64,000 bases of DNA, from NCBI GenBank assembly GCA_023078685.1, contig JALGAS010000007.1:124001-188000 (forward strand). Direction: 5' to 3'. The notes below the pieces were generated by a model, which had not been told where the DNA came from, made no database searches, and saw only the letters and a list, made by a program, of their open reading frames with translations. The position numbers and the translations under genes are program-made. The DNA comes from Neopestalotiopsis rosae. Taxonomy: Eukaryota > Ascomycota > Sordariomycetes > Amphisphaeriales > Sporocadaceae. Within the stretch, counting starts at the first letter, position 1. Every line of letters starts with the position of its first letter. This document shows positions 1-14,200 of this stretch, piece by piece.

Positions 1-3000
1 AAGGAAGTTTAGAAAAAATTAATTTCCCGAATAGCAAATATTTTATAATTTATTTTGCGGACGGAAAAAATCCGATTTGCGAATCGATTTAATGCTTTCC
101 GCACCCGAATAAAACGCCTAAATAGTTTTTTTTTATTTAAATTAGTGCTAAGATATTTATTTTTATTAAATACCTTATTTTTAATATTAATAATCTTTAA
201 TAATATTTTTATCCTAAAGCGTGCTAATTTTTTAAAATTAATATTACGTATTAGGATCTCTAATTTAAAAATTCCTAATATTTTTTTTTATAATTTTATA
301 ATATCTAGGAAAATATCGTTTTCCGAATTTTTACCCTATTAAATAAGGGATTTTATAAGCTTTAATAAAAATAATTAATTATTCTCTATCCCGTTTCGTC
401 CGTTAAAATACATTTTACGGTAGGAATATTAAAAATTAGCTTTTATACTCGCTAAAAAAGCTTTTTTATAATTTTATTTAGCTATTCCGGTTTTAATTTA
501 AAATTTAGGCGTTATTTTTAAAAATAATATATTTAAATTTTAGCTTAGCTTAAAGCTTTATAAAGCGTTTAAAGAGATTTTTAAAGGAATATTTAAATTT
601 TAATTAATAAAATAGCCGGTTTTATCGTTAACCCCGGGTTATTCCGTGGTTTATTAAAAATTATTAAAAATATTTTTTATAGCTTTTTTACCCTTTAAAT
701 TACGCAATTTTATACTAATATTTAATTTTTATAAATTAAATTTTAATAATAAATTATTTTTAATTAAAATAATCGTTAATTTTTTAATTTTATTAACGAT
801 TTTTCGGCGTTTTTTTTTAAAAAAATAATTTATTTTTTTTTGCTTTATTTTTAATAAAATTATAATTTATTAAATTTAATATTATATATTATTATTATTT
901 TATTATTTAATAATATTTAAATTTTATATATTTAATTTAATTAATATTTAATTAAATATCCGATATAAGCTTTATATTCGGTTTTAAATCTTATATTTTT
1001 CGGATTTTATTTTTTTTATTAATAAATAAGCAAAATAATTATATATATAAATATTATTTTAATTTAAACGTATATTTTTAAAAAATGCTTTAATAAATTC
1101 GGGTAAATATTACTTAAAATATTTTTAAAATTAATTATCAAAGGTTTTATTTAATAATTTAAATTTATTTAATTAATTTAGGCTTATATTATAAAAATAA
1201 GCTATAGCTTTTAATATTTTACCCTAAAATTTTATAAGGAAATTTGCTTTATTAAATATTTTAATAGCTTTTTATTTTAATTTTTTATTTGCTTTTTTTA
1301 TATTATTATATAATTTATAAATATAAAAAAGGCTAATTTAAAATTTAATCCCTTTTTTCCTAGCTTATTTTTAGAATTTTCCTTTTTTTTTTATAAATAC
1401 TAATCCTAATTTTTTATTAATAAATAAAATAATAATATTTATTTTATATTATTTTTTAACCTAAATAACGAATTTTTGGATAATTTAAATAAAAATTAAA
1501 GCTTTTTTTATTTTTATAAACTTAACGAAATACTTCCTAGCCTATTTTTCTTTAAAAACCACCGCTTTTATAAAATTATCTAATACTTAATTATAAAAAA
1601 CCAAATTTATTAATATTTTTTAAAAAAATCGTTTAAATCGATATTTTTTTTTTTTAAAATTATTTGCAAAGCTAATATTTTAGCGTATGCTTTATAATTT
1701 AATTATTTTATTTTATTAATAATTATATTTTTAGCTTTAAAAATTAATTTTTTTAGGGCTTTTAATCCTAAATATCCTAATTATAAATATTATAAATTTT
1801 TATTTCTAAATTTAAGCTTAATAAAATTTTTAAATTTTTAAAATTTATATTAATTAATTATTTTAAATATAATAAAATAGCTTAAATTTATAACGATTTT
1901 TAATAAAATACCGCACGGGTAAAAAGGAACGTTTATATATTAAAAAAAAATAAAAATTTTTTTTTAATTAATTTAGCTAAAATATAAAAATCGGAAAATC
2001 CTCCTTTACGGAATATAGCATTTATTTTATATTTTTATATTTTATATTTTTTAAGCTTAAATTCCGATATAATATTAATATAAAAATTTAGGATATAGGC
2101 TATATTTTAAAAAATTAAATTAATAAGGTTTTTATTTATATTTTTTATAATTTTTTTTATAAATTTTTTTTTAAGCTTTAATTTCTAATTTTAAAATATT
2201 AATTTTAATATATTATCTAATTATATAAATTATAATTTTAGGTATAAATAATTTTTCGTTATTAATTATATATATAAAATTATAATTATCGAATAAAATA
2301 TAATAATATAATAAATAAATAATATTAAAATTATAAAAGGTTATAAAACCGGTATAATTAAAAATTTAATTTAATTAATAAATAATTATATAAATAAAAT
2401 TTATAAATTTTTCTTTTCCGCTAAATTTATTATTATTATTTTATATTTATTTTTTTTTAATAAAAATATTTTTTAAAAAACGGAATTTATATTAATTAAG
2501 CCTAATCCGAATTATTTAAATATCGGCTTCCGAAAGCTTTTTAATATTGCGAATAATCTTTCCTATAAATATAAATTCTAAAATTGCATATTATTCCGGT
2601 AGCTAATTATGCTTAAAATCCTTAAGGCTTTTATAAAAATAATTATTAGGGGTTTGCTTTATTTTATTATTAAAGCCCTTTATAATTAGCGTTATAAAAA
2701 TATTCGAATTAAAATTAAAAATAAAAAAAGCCTAATTTTTATTATATTTTGCGGTTATTATTAAATCGTTTAATTTCGCAAAAAGCATAATATTTAGCTT
2801 TTATAAAATTTTATTTTAAATAAAACCGTTATTTTAGCTATCGCGTATTATAATACCTTAGCCTAATACGATTTTTTTATTTACCGCATTTAAAAAATTG
2901 CGTATTATAAAAAAGCTTATAATTACGATCGTATTATATATCTCGGTAATTAATAGCTTTTTTTTTTATTCCTAAAATTATTAAATAAGGTTTTAAATAC

Positions 3001-4605
3001 GATCCGCTTTTTTAAATATATTATTATATTCCTTAATAATTTTTTTTTTTATTTTTTAGCGTAAATATAAGCCGTTTTTTTAAACGTGCGATTATAAATC
3101 GAAATCCGTATTCGCTATTTTTCGAAGCTTTTATAATAATTATATTTTATAATTTCGAATTTACGGTTATTTAAACCTAAATTTTAAATCGCTTAATATA
3201 AACGTTAATAATATTATAATTAATATTATAAATAGCGCATTTTTTATATTATTAATTAGTAAAATTTATTACATTCGGTAAAAATTCTTTTTTAGGTTTT
3301 TCGCCTTAAATTTCGGATAATTTTAATTATTATTTTTTAATATCCTTTTTATAACGCTTTTTAATTTCGGCTTTAAGCTTTTCGCGGTAAACGTTTTTAA
3401 TAAAATTAAAGGGAATTAGCTAATTAATTTTAAAAATAAAATTAATATATTTTTAAATTTTATTAGCTTAAAATAAATATTAATATTAAATAAATTAAAA
3501 AATCTAATTTTTTTAATTAATTAAAGTAATTTTTATTAAATAAGTAATAAATTCGGTTATATTATTAATAAATATAAATATTTTAGCGATAAAAAATAGG
3601 GTTTAAAAATAGGATTTTTAAAAAATAATTATTAAGAGAAAATAATCGAAAGGATTTCCGATTAAAATAAGAATTTAAAAAAAAAATAAATTTAAATAAT
3701 ATCGATTCCTAAAAGGTAATTTGCGAGCGGAAAAATAATTAAGTAATAAAGCTAAATTAAGCAAACCGGGCTTATAATTATAATAATTAAAAAAGTATTT
3801 AATATATAAATATAAAATTATTAAATAGAAACGAAAATATAAAGTTCGAAAAATAAATAATAAAAGTTTAATTTTTATAAATAAAATAGGCAGATATATA
3901 TTGTTATATATTATTTTAGCCCTAAATAGGCTTATTTAAGCTACGTTAAATAGATTGCTTTTATAAAACCGTAAATCTTATTATATTTATTATATATAAA
4001 CGATTTTAATATAATTTTTATTCCACAGCCTTTATAATAATATATTTAATGCAAATACTAGGAATTAAGCGGGAAAAAAATATTACCGTATTAATAAGAA
4101 ATATATCGAAATATAATAGTTTTTAATAAATAAAAGCAGCCATATAGCGTATATATTTTAGGCTATTTTTAAGCATAAATAATCGGTATTTAAATAATTT
4201 ATTAGGCTTTTAATTTTTATAGCATTTAAATATTTATATTTTTCGTTTTTAATTTATTTTATAATTTTTTAAATCCGTTTTACCTAAGGCTTTCGTTTTA
4301 TTTATTTTTATCGGATTTATAATATTTAGATTTTTATAACCTTATTAACTTTTAAATTCGATATAATTAATTATAATTTTTTATTTTAATTTATTATTAA
4401 TTATAATTTATTCTGCCGGTTTTACCTATTTTAATTTAATTATTTAATTATTAATATTTGCTTAATAAGTTAAAAGTTTTTATTATCGTAAATATTAATA
4501 TTTAGCTATTATAATTAATAAGCTTAAATTTTTTCGATTTAGCACTTTTTATATATATTTAATTAATATTTATAAATTTATCGGGCCTAATAATTTTAAT
4601 TTTAG

Positions 4606-4765
4606 TTTTATTATTTAATTAAATTATTAAGGTAATCGACGGCTTTTAAATTCTTTTCGCATTATTTAATTCTTTAATTCGCAATTCGTAATTCGGTAAA
4701 TTAAATTTATTATATCTTTCGATTTTTATTTTAATTTTATTATTTAATTAAATTATTAAGGTAAT
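4606..4765. repeat. 31-bp direct repeat pair, 129 bp apart
   Basis: An identical 31-bp stretch, from TTTTATTATTTAATTAAATT through AAGGTAAT, occurs at 4606-4636 and again at 4735-4765. In such AT-rich sequence short matches are expected by chance, but 31 identical bases with a shared GGTAAT end suggest a small old duplication or two copies of an element end. No function is proposed. Confidence 0.6.
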
Positions 4766-7304
4766 TAAAAATTTTTATAATTTATATTTTTTATATTTAA
4801 CCTAAATTATGTCCTCGGTAAATCGGCAATCCCTTTATTTTTTAAATTTAATCTAATTAAAATTAAGCTATTTAAGGTTTTTCTAATTAAGTCTTTTTAG
4901 CTAGGTTTCTCCAGGCTTATCTAAAATATAAATCCTATTATTTACGTTTTTAATAAATCTAATATTTTACGGTTTCGGACTTAATTAATTAAAGCAGGAT
5001 TATTAAAACCGAATCTCCCGGCTTATTATTTTTTAAAAATAATTTCGTTATTTATTTTAATAAATTAAATTTTTATTAATTTCGAGCCGCTTTAGCATTT
5101 TTTATATTTATCCTAAATTCCTAAATACGATATAAATAAATTAATTTTATTTAATATTTTTATTTATTTTTATATTATATTTTTATTAAATTTTTATATT
5201 TATTTATTAATATTTTTTTTTATAATTATATTTTTTTAATAAAACGAAATTTACGCCGGCGAGCCTAACCCTAGCTAAATCGATATAAGCGTTTAATTCG
5301 ATAATTATATCGAAAAGGCCGATTAGCTAAATTTAAATTATATCGATAATAATAATTAATTCGAGGACGAGCTCGAAAATAAGCTCGCTAGCGCTTTTAA
5401 AGCGCCCGAAATAATCGAATTTATAAAAAAAATCCTTTTTAGCTTTAATTAATTCCTAAAATACGATTTTTAAAATTAACCGCTATTTTATTTATTATTA
5501 ATAAGCCCGCAAAAAATCCGAGAAAACGATATTTATAAATATTATATGCTTTTAGGCACGAAAAATAATATTATAAAATAAATAAAATTGCCTGTTTAAA
5601 ATTTTATTTATAAAAATCGGAATTATTATAAATTCGCGCCCGGCAGCTAAAAATACGCTAATTTCGCCGAAAAGGCATATATATGCGTTTATAATTTTTT
5701 AATTTTAATAAAAAACGATAATAGCATAAAAAAAAGCTTTAATTTTTATTATAAATATATTAATTTATAATATATTATAAAAGGAATTTATAAACCTTTA
5801 TTTTTTTTTATTAAGGCGCAAAATGCTTTTAGGTAAATTTTTTTAAATAATAAAAAAAAAAATTATATATTATTTTTTATATACGGGCTTTAATAACCGG
5901 GAAAACCTCCGGATTATTTCTTAAGGCGTAAACCGGGTTTATAAATATTATTTAATTACCGCTATACCTTTCGTCGGACGCATTTTACGGGCTATAATTA
6001 ATTTTAATAATATTATTTAATAGCAAAAAAAGCTATAATTTTGCTTTAATATTTTAATTAATATCGGAACGATTAGCGCTATCGTTAATAATACGGGAAT
6101 TTATAATTTTCGATATTAACGTTAAATAGATTTCTCGCCGGTAAAAGCCGAAGCCGTTTTTAAAACGCTTCGTACGATAAATAAATCGCCGTACGTTAAC
6201 GATTTTATATCCTTTTTTTCGAATAAATAGCTATTTCGGACCCGAAATTTCGAAAAAATTTACCGATTTTTACCTATTCCTTTTTTAGCCTCGGAATACG
6301 CGTAATTATATAATTAATATCGTTAAATTTCCAGGTATTATAAGCTTATATTTAACGAATTTTATTAATTATATTATATTAAAAATCCCGAATACGCCGA
6401 AAAATTTATTTTTTTCTCGTTTTATTATTTTTCGAAACCCGAGGCTATAAAATAACGCTAAAATTAGGCTTTTTGCGCGGCTTTTTTCCGCTATAAGCTT
6501 TGTAAAATAATAAAAATATATAAAAAAGCCTTAATTAAATAAAGCTATTTTTCGGAAAAAATTTAGGAATTTTTGCTTTTTACGTATATTTATTTTTAAT
6601 GCGGTATAATCCGGCGAGCTAAGGATAAAATCGCATTTTTCGCCGGTGCAAATATTAATTATATAAAATAGCTAATTTTAAATTCGTTCGGCGTCCCGTT
6701 TGTTTAATAATAAAATTTTTTTTTAACGGTTAATATTAATAAAAAAATTTATAATATAATTATAAATTTCGGTTAGGAAAAAAAACCCGGCGATAATAGC
6801 TTTAATCCGGTTACTTATTATTATTATTAGCGATCGAATTTTAATTTAAATTCCTAGCTTATTAATTAAATTATTTATAATTATTTATTAACCGTTTAAA
6901 AAAAAATCCGAAGCTTTATAGCCGCGATCCGTTTCGTGCTTTCCGGTAAATTTTTATATTAATAAATTAATAAAATATAATATTATAAAATTTAAAACTC
7001 GGAGCGCAAAAGGAGTATATTTGATAACCGCCGGCTTATTATCGAAAATATCCTTTTTTTTAAAAAAGCATAAATATTAAATATAAGCGTTATAAAGGAT
7101 ATTTTTAAGCAAAACTCGCTTATTATTATAATACCGCTTAATCGTTTATTTACCGCTAATAAATTAAAAAGCGATAAAAAATTTTAAAAAAATGCTTTCG
7201 AATTCGTTTATAAAAATTATTTAATATTATTTTTTTATTAAAAAGGTTTTAAGCGATACCGAAAAATATTTTGCTTAATTTTATACCCGGATAATTTAAA
7301 GCGT

Positions 7305-8190
7305 TTTTACGAATGCGACGAGTGCGGCTAATTTTTTATTTTAAAAAAAAATCGTAATTAATATCGCAAAATTTGCACGATTTATCCGGGCTATAAAAAA
7401 TTTTTTTTTAATATTATAGCGCGCGCGAAGCACTAAAGGGGATATATAAAAAAGCGAAATTTAATCGCATAACCGAATAGCTTTTTATACGAAGCCTGCG
7501 GCTAATTTTTTATTTTAAGGAAAAATCGTAATCGATATCGCAAAATTTATATAATTTATCCGGGTTATAAAAAAACCTTCCCTAATATTACGGCGCGCGC
7601 GGAATATTAAAAAGGATATATCAAAAAGCGAAATTTAGTCGTATAGCCGGATAATTATAATTGCGAAGCCTACGGTATTTCTTTTTATAAATAGGATAAT
7701 TTTAAATAATATAATAAAACCTGCACGATTTATCCGGGTTATAAAAAAACCTTCCCTAATATTAAAACGCGCGCGGAATATTAAAGGGGTTATATAAAAG
7801 AGTTAAATTTAATCGCATAACCGGATCGCTTTTTATGCGAAGCCTGCGACTAATTTTTTATTTTAAAAAAAAATCGTGACTAATATCGCAAAATCTGCAA
7901 AATTTATCCGGGTTATAAAAAGACCTTCCTTAATATTACGGCGCGCGCGATATATTAAAGGGGTTATATAAAAAAATTAAATTTAGTCGTATAGCCGGAT
8001 AGCTTTTTATGCGAAGCCTGCGGCGAATTTTTTATTTTAAAGGGCTATTTCGGTTAATATCGCAAAATTTGCAAAATTTATTCGGGTTATAAAAAAACTT
8101 TTTTTAATATTACGGCGCGCGCGATATATTAAAGGGGTTATATTAAAAAGCTAAATTTAATCGTATAGCCGGATAGCTTTTTATACGAAG
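7305..8190 (+). repeat. Five-copy 174-bp tandem repeat, coding-derived
   Basis: The marker motif TTTATCCGGG (or a one-base variant) recurs at 7381, 7555, 7729, 7903 and 8077, exactly 174 bp apart each time. 174 bp is 58 codons, so the period preserves frame. Each unit begins with a C-x2-C pair of type CEACG, or a version in which one TGC has become TAC, and later has a Cys followed by IYPGYK. This looks like a tandem array of small metal-binding (zinc-finger-like) modules in a protein before RIP. A sixth, diverged copy may follow (TTTATTACGG at 8260, 183 bp on). The family was not recognised. Confidence 0.85.
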
Positions 8191-8569
8191 CTTACGGCTA
8201 ATTTTTTGCTATAAAATCTAATTATATTAAATACCGCAAAATTAAATGCGTTAAATGCCTTTATTACGGATAGGATTTTAAAAAATAAGGCGGGGGTAAA
8301 ATACGCTAAAAATATAAAATTAATTATTTAAACCGGCCGAAAACGCTATTATTTAAAAGCAAACCTATAAAAAAAAAGCAAAAAAGCGCTAATAATAATA
8401 AAGTCGCAAATCTATTTTATTTTATATTTATTATTTTTTTTTTATTATATTTAAAGCCCGTAGCCTAAAAATCGCCTATTAAAATTTCGATTAAAGGGGG
8501 ATAATCGATTAAGCTTAACGCTTTAATTAACGATAACGGTAATAATGCCGACGGCGCTTTAATTATTAT

Positions 8570-8690
8570 TTTTAATGCTATTTTTAGTATTTTTAGTCCT
8601 TTTAGTGCTTTTATTTTTTTTGCTCCTTTTATTTTTTTTATTCCTTTTAGTGCTTTTAGTGCTTTTTTTGCCTCTTTTTTTTTTCGCTAA
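8570..8690. repeat. Pyrimidine-rich imperfect tandem repeat
   Basis: The stretch repeats variants of CTTTTAGTG and CTTTTATTTTTT about ten times. It is low-complexity sequence between the Cys-repeat array and the Ulp1-like remnant. It may have encoded a simple-sequence linker before RIP, but nothing more can be said. Confidence 0.55.
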
Positions 8691-8699
8691 AACGGTTTA

Positions 8700-9500
8700 A
8701 CGGATTTTCCGCGGAAAATATAAATATACGATATTTTAACCTTATTTAATAATCGTCCCGATTAATTAGCGAATTATAATACGATTATTTTTATATTTAA
8801 TAGCTTTTAATATAATAGCTCGCTTTAAAATTTAAATTTAAGCGTTATTACTAAAAATACCCGCTAGCTTATATTAATTATATAGCGGTATAATTTAATA
8901 AAGCGTTTAATTCGGCGAAAATAGCTAATAAAAAAGGATATTAATATATAAATATTCGAAATTTTTTAAAACGTTTAGCCGTAATATATAATTTACGAAA
9001 AATATGCGGATAATTTATTATTTTTTTTATTTATTTAAAAAACGCTTTAAACCGCTTAAATAGCCGGCTCGGAATCGACGATTATTATAACGCCGCGCAA
9101 ATAGCTTTTTTAATTAATATTAAAGCGCTATTTTTAAATTAAATTAAATAAGCTTTATATTAATTTTTAGCCGTTTATAATTAAATTAAAAATATAATTA
9201 TAATCGCGGATTTTTAATAATAAAAATTAAGCTTTTTATAATACCGTTAAATTTTAAAACGTATTACGTAATATTTTTATTAGCTTAGCTAAAATAACGT
9301 ATTTTTAACGCTCGAAATATTAAATATCCCGTAATAAACGGACGGCGCGAATTACGGTTTATATATTTTAAATAATTTTATAACGCTAATATAAAGCGGT
9401 ATTTATTATAGCCGTAATTTATTCGAGCTATAAAAAAGGCGAATTTGGAATTAGCTCGGGTAAATTATAATTACGCGAAAACGGCCCCGTACGAATTAAT
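8700..9500 (+). pseudogene. Ulp1-like (C48) cysteine protease remnant
   Basis: One plus-strand frame carries the landmarks of a SUMO-protease-like C48 peptidase in the right order. At 9158-9163 a TAT-TAA pair stands where these enzymes have His-Trp, followed by FLAV. An Asp codon lies at 9209-9211. About 40 codons later comes a P-Q-Q-T-D-G-like motif (9329-9346, the Gln codons now TAA). At 9353-9355 a TAC (Tyr) stands where the catalytic Cys is expected, before GLYIL. All of these positions share one frame. Each deviation is a C-to-T or G-to-A change in CpA/TpG context, so RIP explains it. Ulp1-like proteases are carried by several large eukaryotic DNA transposon groups, which fits the setting. 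It is non-functional now. Confidence 0.5.
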
Positions 9501-11183
9501 ATAATTATAAAAATTAGGTTTTTCCGGAAATATCGTTATTTTTATCGCTTCCGCTATTTCTATTATTTTTATTATTTTTAGCTAAGCTCGAATTTAAAAA
9601 TACGGGCTTAATTTTTAGCGATATATTATTTACCCCGATATTTTAAATTTAGCCTTTTTTTAATAATAAAAAATTTATTCCGCTTTTAGCTTTTTCGCTT
9701 ATTTTTATTTTTATTTAATAATATAATATATTTTTTTTTTTAAAATAAAGCGCTAATTAATAAAAAAATTTAATATAATTTTTATTATAAATTTTATAAG
9801 CTAAAAAGGATTAAATAATATATTTATATCGTATATTTTAAATATAGCTATTATAAATTATGCGTTTTTAAAAAAAAAATATCGGATTTTATAAAGGAAA
9901 ATATTTTAAGCGCATTATTTCCGATAATAACGATAATAATAATAACGATAATATTAATTAATAAATAAATATTTACTAATTTATAATTTTAAAATTATCG
10001 TTTTAAAATTCGCGGAAATTTCGATTAATATAAAAGAATATAAATAAATATAAAATAATAAGCAAAAATAATAAATAGCGTAAAGCAAAAGGTATTATTA
10101 TATAATTTTTAAATAATATTTATTTTAATATAAAATATTTTTTTAATAAATAAATTAAAAAATTAATCGATATTATATAATATATTATTATTAATAATAA
10201 ATACCGTATATATTTCCGGATATTAATTATTTTTGCTTTAGCTTAAAAAAAATATTATAAAATCGTAAAAAAACCTTTATAAATAATTTAAGGAATTTAA
10301 ACCTTTTCGACCCGATTTTATTATTTAAAAAATTTTATAATTCCGAGGAATTATAATATTAATTTTTAGCCGATAAGCCGTTTCGGTTTTTAGCTAATAG
10401 GCCGGTTTATATTTTTTGCGGAAATTTAAATTATTAAAATAAAAGGGGTTTATATTTTTAAAAACCGCTTTTTTTTTATTAAATTTATAATAATATTAAC
10501 GTTTTTAAATTTAGAAATTTTTTTAAATTATTTATTAAAATATCGTCGCTTTTCGGCGTTTATATAATTATTAAAATAATAAATTTTATTAATAATATAT
10601 TTTATTATAAAATTATTATTTACGAAATATATTTCGAATTAGCGATAATTCTTTTTCGGGTTTAATAGGCCTTTAATTTCGATATAACGATAATATATTT
10701 TATATTTTATATTTAGCTTAATAGCTTAATTAAATAAGCGGTATTTTTTAATTTCTAAAATATAAAAAAAAAACGGCCGTACGGCGATTCGAATTATAAT
10801 AGCGAATTACGGTTTTAGCTTAATATTTTATTTATAATTTTAATTTAAATATTATATAATAATATTAATTATTTAATTTATTAGCTATTTCCGCGTAAAT
10901 AAGCATAAATTAATGCGTTAATAAGGCTTAATTAAAATTCGAAAAACGTAATAATTACCGGCCCGGCTTATAATTTATAAAAATTTAATATTATTTAATA
11001 AGCATATTTATTATAAATAATTTTAATATATAACGTATTTTAATATTAATTTAAATATTAAACCGGCTTTATTTATTTTTTAAATTTAAGATATTTTTAC
11101 TTTTTTCGCTATTAAATTTTTATTATAATAGCTTTTTATTTTGCTAATTCGTTATTATAGCTAATAAAAATAAATATAATAAT

Positions 11184-11231
11184 TTTAAAAATAGCTTTAA
11201 AAATAGCTTTAAAAATAGCTTTAAAAATAGC
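11184..11231. repeat. 12-bp minisatellite, four perfect copies
   Basis: The unit TTTAAAAATAGC is repeated four times without error (11184-11195, 11196-11207, 11208-11219, 11220-11231). Perfect copies inside a heavily mutated block suggest the array expanded after, or late in, the RIP process. Confidence 0.85.
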
Positions 11232-14200
11232 TTTTAAAATAATTTTAAAAAATTTATATTCCTCGTTAAGCCTTCCGAATACCGATTATTATTTTATTTA
11301 TTTAAATTTATTTTTAATTCCTAATATATTATTAATAATTTAGGCTTTTTAAAAAAAAAAATAAAAAGCAAATGCAAAATTATAAATAATTTTATTTATA
11401 TTTTATATAATAGCTAAAATAAATATTTCGATAATAAATATAAGCGTATAACGCTTAATAAATAAATTACGCATATATAATTTTGCGGGTAATTTAATAA
11501 GCTTTATACGAAAAAAAAACCCCGTTAGCTTAGCATATAAAAAATATAGCTTTTATTTCCCCGGATTATATTTATAAAAATATAATTATTTAATTTATAG
11601 CTTAAAAATTAAATATATTTTAAGCGCCGGGAAATATCCGTATATTAGCTATATATTATTTATTAAAATTAATTTAATATAATATAACGATAAGCCGTAT
11701 ATAAAAAATTATTTATTTATTATATCCGGTAATTTATATATTTAATTTTAATTGCTTTTTAACCTTTAAAGCAAATTATTATTAAAATTATTATATATAA
11801 AGCGTTTATATACGTCGGGCGTAACCGTATTCGAATTTCCGCGCATATATATCGCAATTTAAGCTAAATTAGAAAAAAAAAGGGAAATTTTACGTTATTT
11901 TAATTAATAATTAGCGGTAAAATTTTTTAAATTAATTATTATTAGCTAATTTAAGCCTTTAGCGTAAAACCGGGTTTTTTATATTTTATAATAATATAAT
12001 TATTAAAGCGATTATTTTTATTAATTTTATTTTATTATTTTTAAAATATAACGGAAAATATTATAATATAAATTAAACGAAAAGCTTTAATAATAATATA
12101 TTAGCTATTAATAATTTATATTAGCGCTAAAATAAATTAAAAAACGCCGTAATATTAATAAGCGCTAAAATAATACGGTTTGCTAGCGTTAAATAATTTA
12201 ATAAAATAAAAAATATTTCGAATATACCGCTATAAATAGCTTTTTTTATTCGAAATACGGTTAAATTTAAAAAATATAATATATATATTTACGGGCGTTT
12301 CCCGAAATACGAAAAGCATAATTTAGCGCTTTATATTATTAATAATAATATTTTTTTAAATCGATTTAAATTATTTATTATATACGAATTAAATATATTA
12401 ATTAATATTTTATATTATTATATTTTTAAAAAAAGCTATTTTTATATTTTTTTATTTATTATTTACGGCTATTTTTTTCCGCGAATATCGCCCGGACGAT
12501 TTTAAGCTTTTTTTTTACGTTTTCGGCGTTTTCGCCGCTAAAATTCTATTTTACCGAGCGCTCGCCGCTTTTTTAAATAATATTTAATTTAGCCTAAATT
12601 ATTAAAATTATAAATTTTAAAAAGCGGGCTTCGGCGGCTTAAAATTCGGCGTAAAATTTAATATAAATCGTAATAAAATCGATAATATAAATTTTTTTAT
12701 AATTAGCTTTTATTAAATTTATAATTAATAAATTCCGATTAAAAATATATACGATAAACGGGATTATCCGCCGTTATTTAGGGATATATTTTATAACGAA
12801 TCGTTATTTACCGAAAAAAAGCTAAACGGCGTCGGCGGATTAAATTATATTTTATAAATTCGAATAATATTATAAACGCAAATTAAAAGTTTTTTATTTT
12901 ATAACGCGGCTATTATTACGGCTAAAATTAAATTTATTAATAATTAAAAAGCTAAATATAATAACGAAAAAAATATAAATAAAAAATTATTATTTATTCG
13001 ATTAATAAATAAAAAATTACGGATCCGATCGAATCGTCCGGATTTAAAAATACGCTAAAATATATATTTATTTTTTATTATTATTATTTTTAGCTAAATA
13101 AAAAATAAAATCGTTTATATTTAATCCGTTATATTAATAACGGCCTTTAAACTATTTTTTGCTTTTTAAATCCGGATATTTATATAATTTTTAGCTAAAT
13201 AAACGAATTTAATAAAATTTTATTTTTTTTTACGACGAATTATTTTTATAAAATAATCGGGAAAAATTTTTAAATTTAAAAATAACGCATTTTTTTATTA
13301 AAATTTAAATAATAGCCGAATTTTCGGGTAAATAATCGTTTTATCGGTTATAATTCTAAAATTATAATTATAATTTTATATATATTTTATTTTTTTTCGC
13401 ATATATTTATTTAAGCGGCTAATATAAATTTTTTTTTATAATTTTTAAATTAAAAATAATATTATATATAATCGCTTACGATAATTTATATATTTTACGC
13501 GAATAAGCGCGGCTTAAAAAAGGCTATAAATATTTTATATTATATTTATTTAAATAAAGCTTTTAAATAATTTTTATATAATTATAATATAATAAATATT
13601 ATTATTTATAATAAATATAAATAATATTTTATTAAAATAATAATATATAAATTAATATATAATTAAAAATATAAATTATTTTTATATTTAAATTAAATAT
13701 TTTTAATATATATAATATAATATTATTAAATTTAAATTTAAAGCGATAAAGCGTAATTTAAATTTAGCTAAATAAAAATATTACCCGGGTTAGCCCGTTA
13801 TTTATAAAAATTAAATATAATAAATTAATAACGATTATTATTTTTATAATTATTTTATATATTAAAATCGATATATATTTTTATAAATATTTTTTAAATT
13901 TTTTATTTAATTTTATTTATTACCGCTTTTGCTTTTTATTTAAAATATATAAAGGAAAAGCTATAAAAATTAACGTTATATTCCGATTATAAAAAAAGCA
14001 AAATTATTTAATTAATTTTATTATTTATATTATTATTTTATATACGCGCTTTTATATAAAATTTATATTATTTTTAAAAATTTTATTTTTTTAGTTTTTT
14101 CCTAAATTTATAAATTTTTATAATTTAATCCGATTTTTTAAGCTTTTTACGAAAATTTAAAACGCTAAACGTACCGTTTTCCGTAATATTTTATAAATAA

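Larger units (their letters stand above)
5230..9600 (+). mobile_element. Decayed large DNA element with Cys-repeat and Ulp1-like remnants
   Basis: Inside the RIP block, plus-strand frames remain readable over several kilobases once in-frame TAA/TAG codons are ignored. A Glu/Asp-rich stretch begins near 5,346. It is followed by hydrophobic and basic stretches to about 6,700, then by five 58-codon repeats (about 7,305-8,190) and an Ulp1-like segment (about 8,700-9,500). The repeats and the Ulp1-like segment are in different frames, so indels or an intron must separate them if they belonged to one gene. Large fungal and plant transposons that carry an Ulp1-type protease next to a transposase are known, which is the reason for grouping these parts. 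No transposase catalytic motif was identified and no terminal inverted repeats were found, so the outer limits and the class are guesses. Confidence 0.4.

Noticed and set aside
55..342. 95-codon open frame in the AT-rich block
   Set aside because: Composition is only Phe, Leu, Ile, Asn, Arg and Lys, as expected from AT-rich DNA; no family features, and it lies in RIP-degraded sequence.
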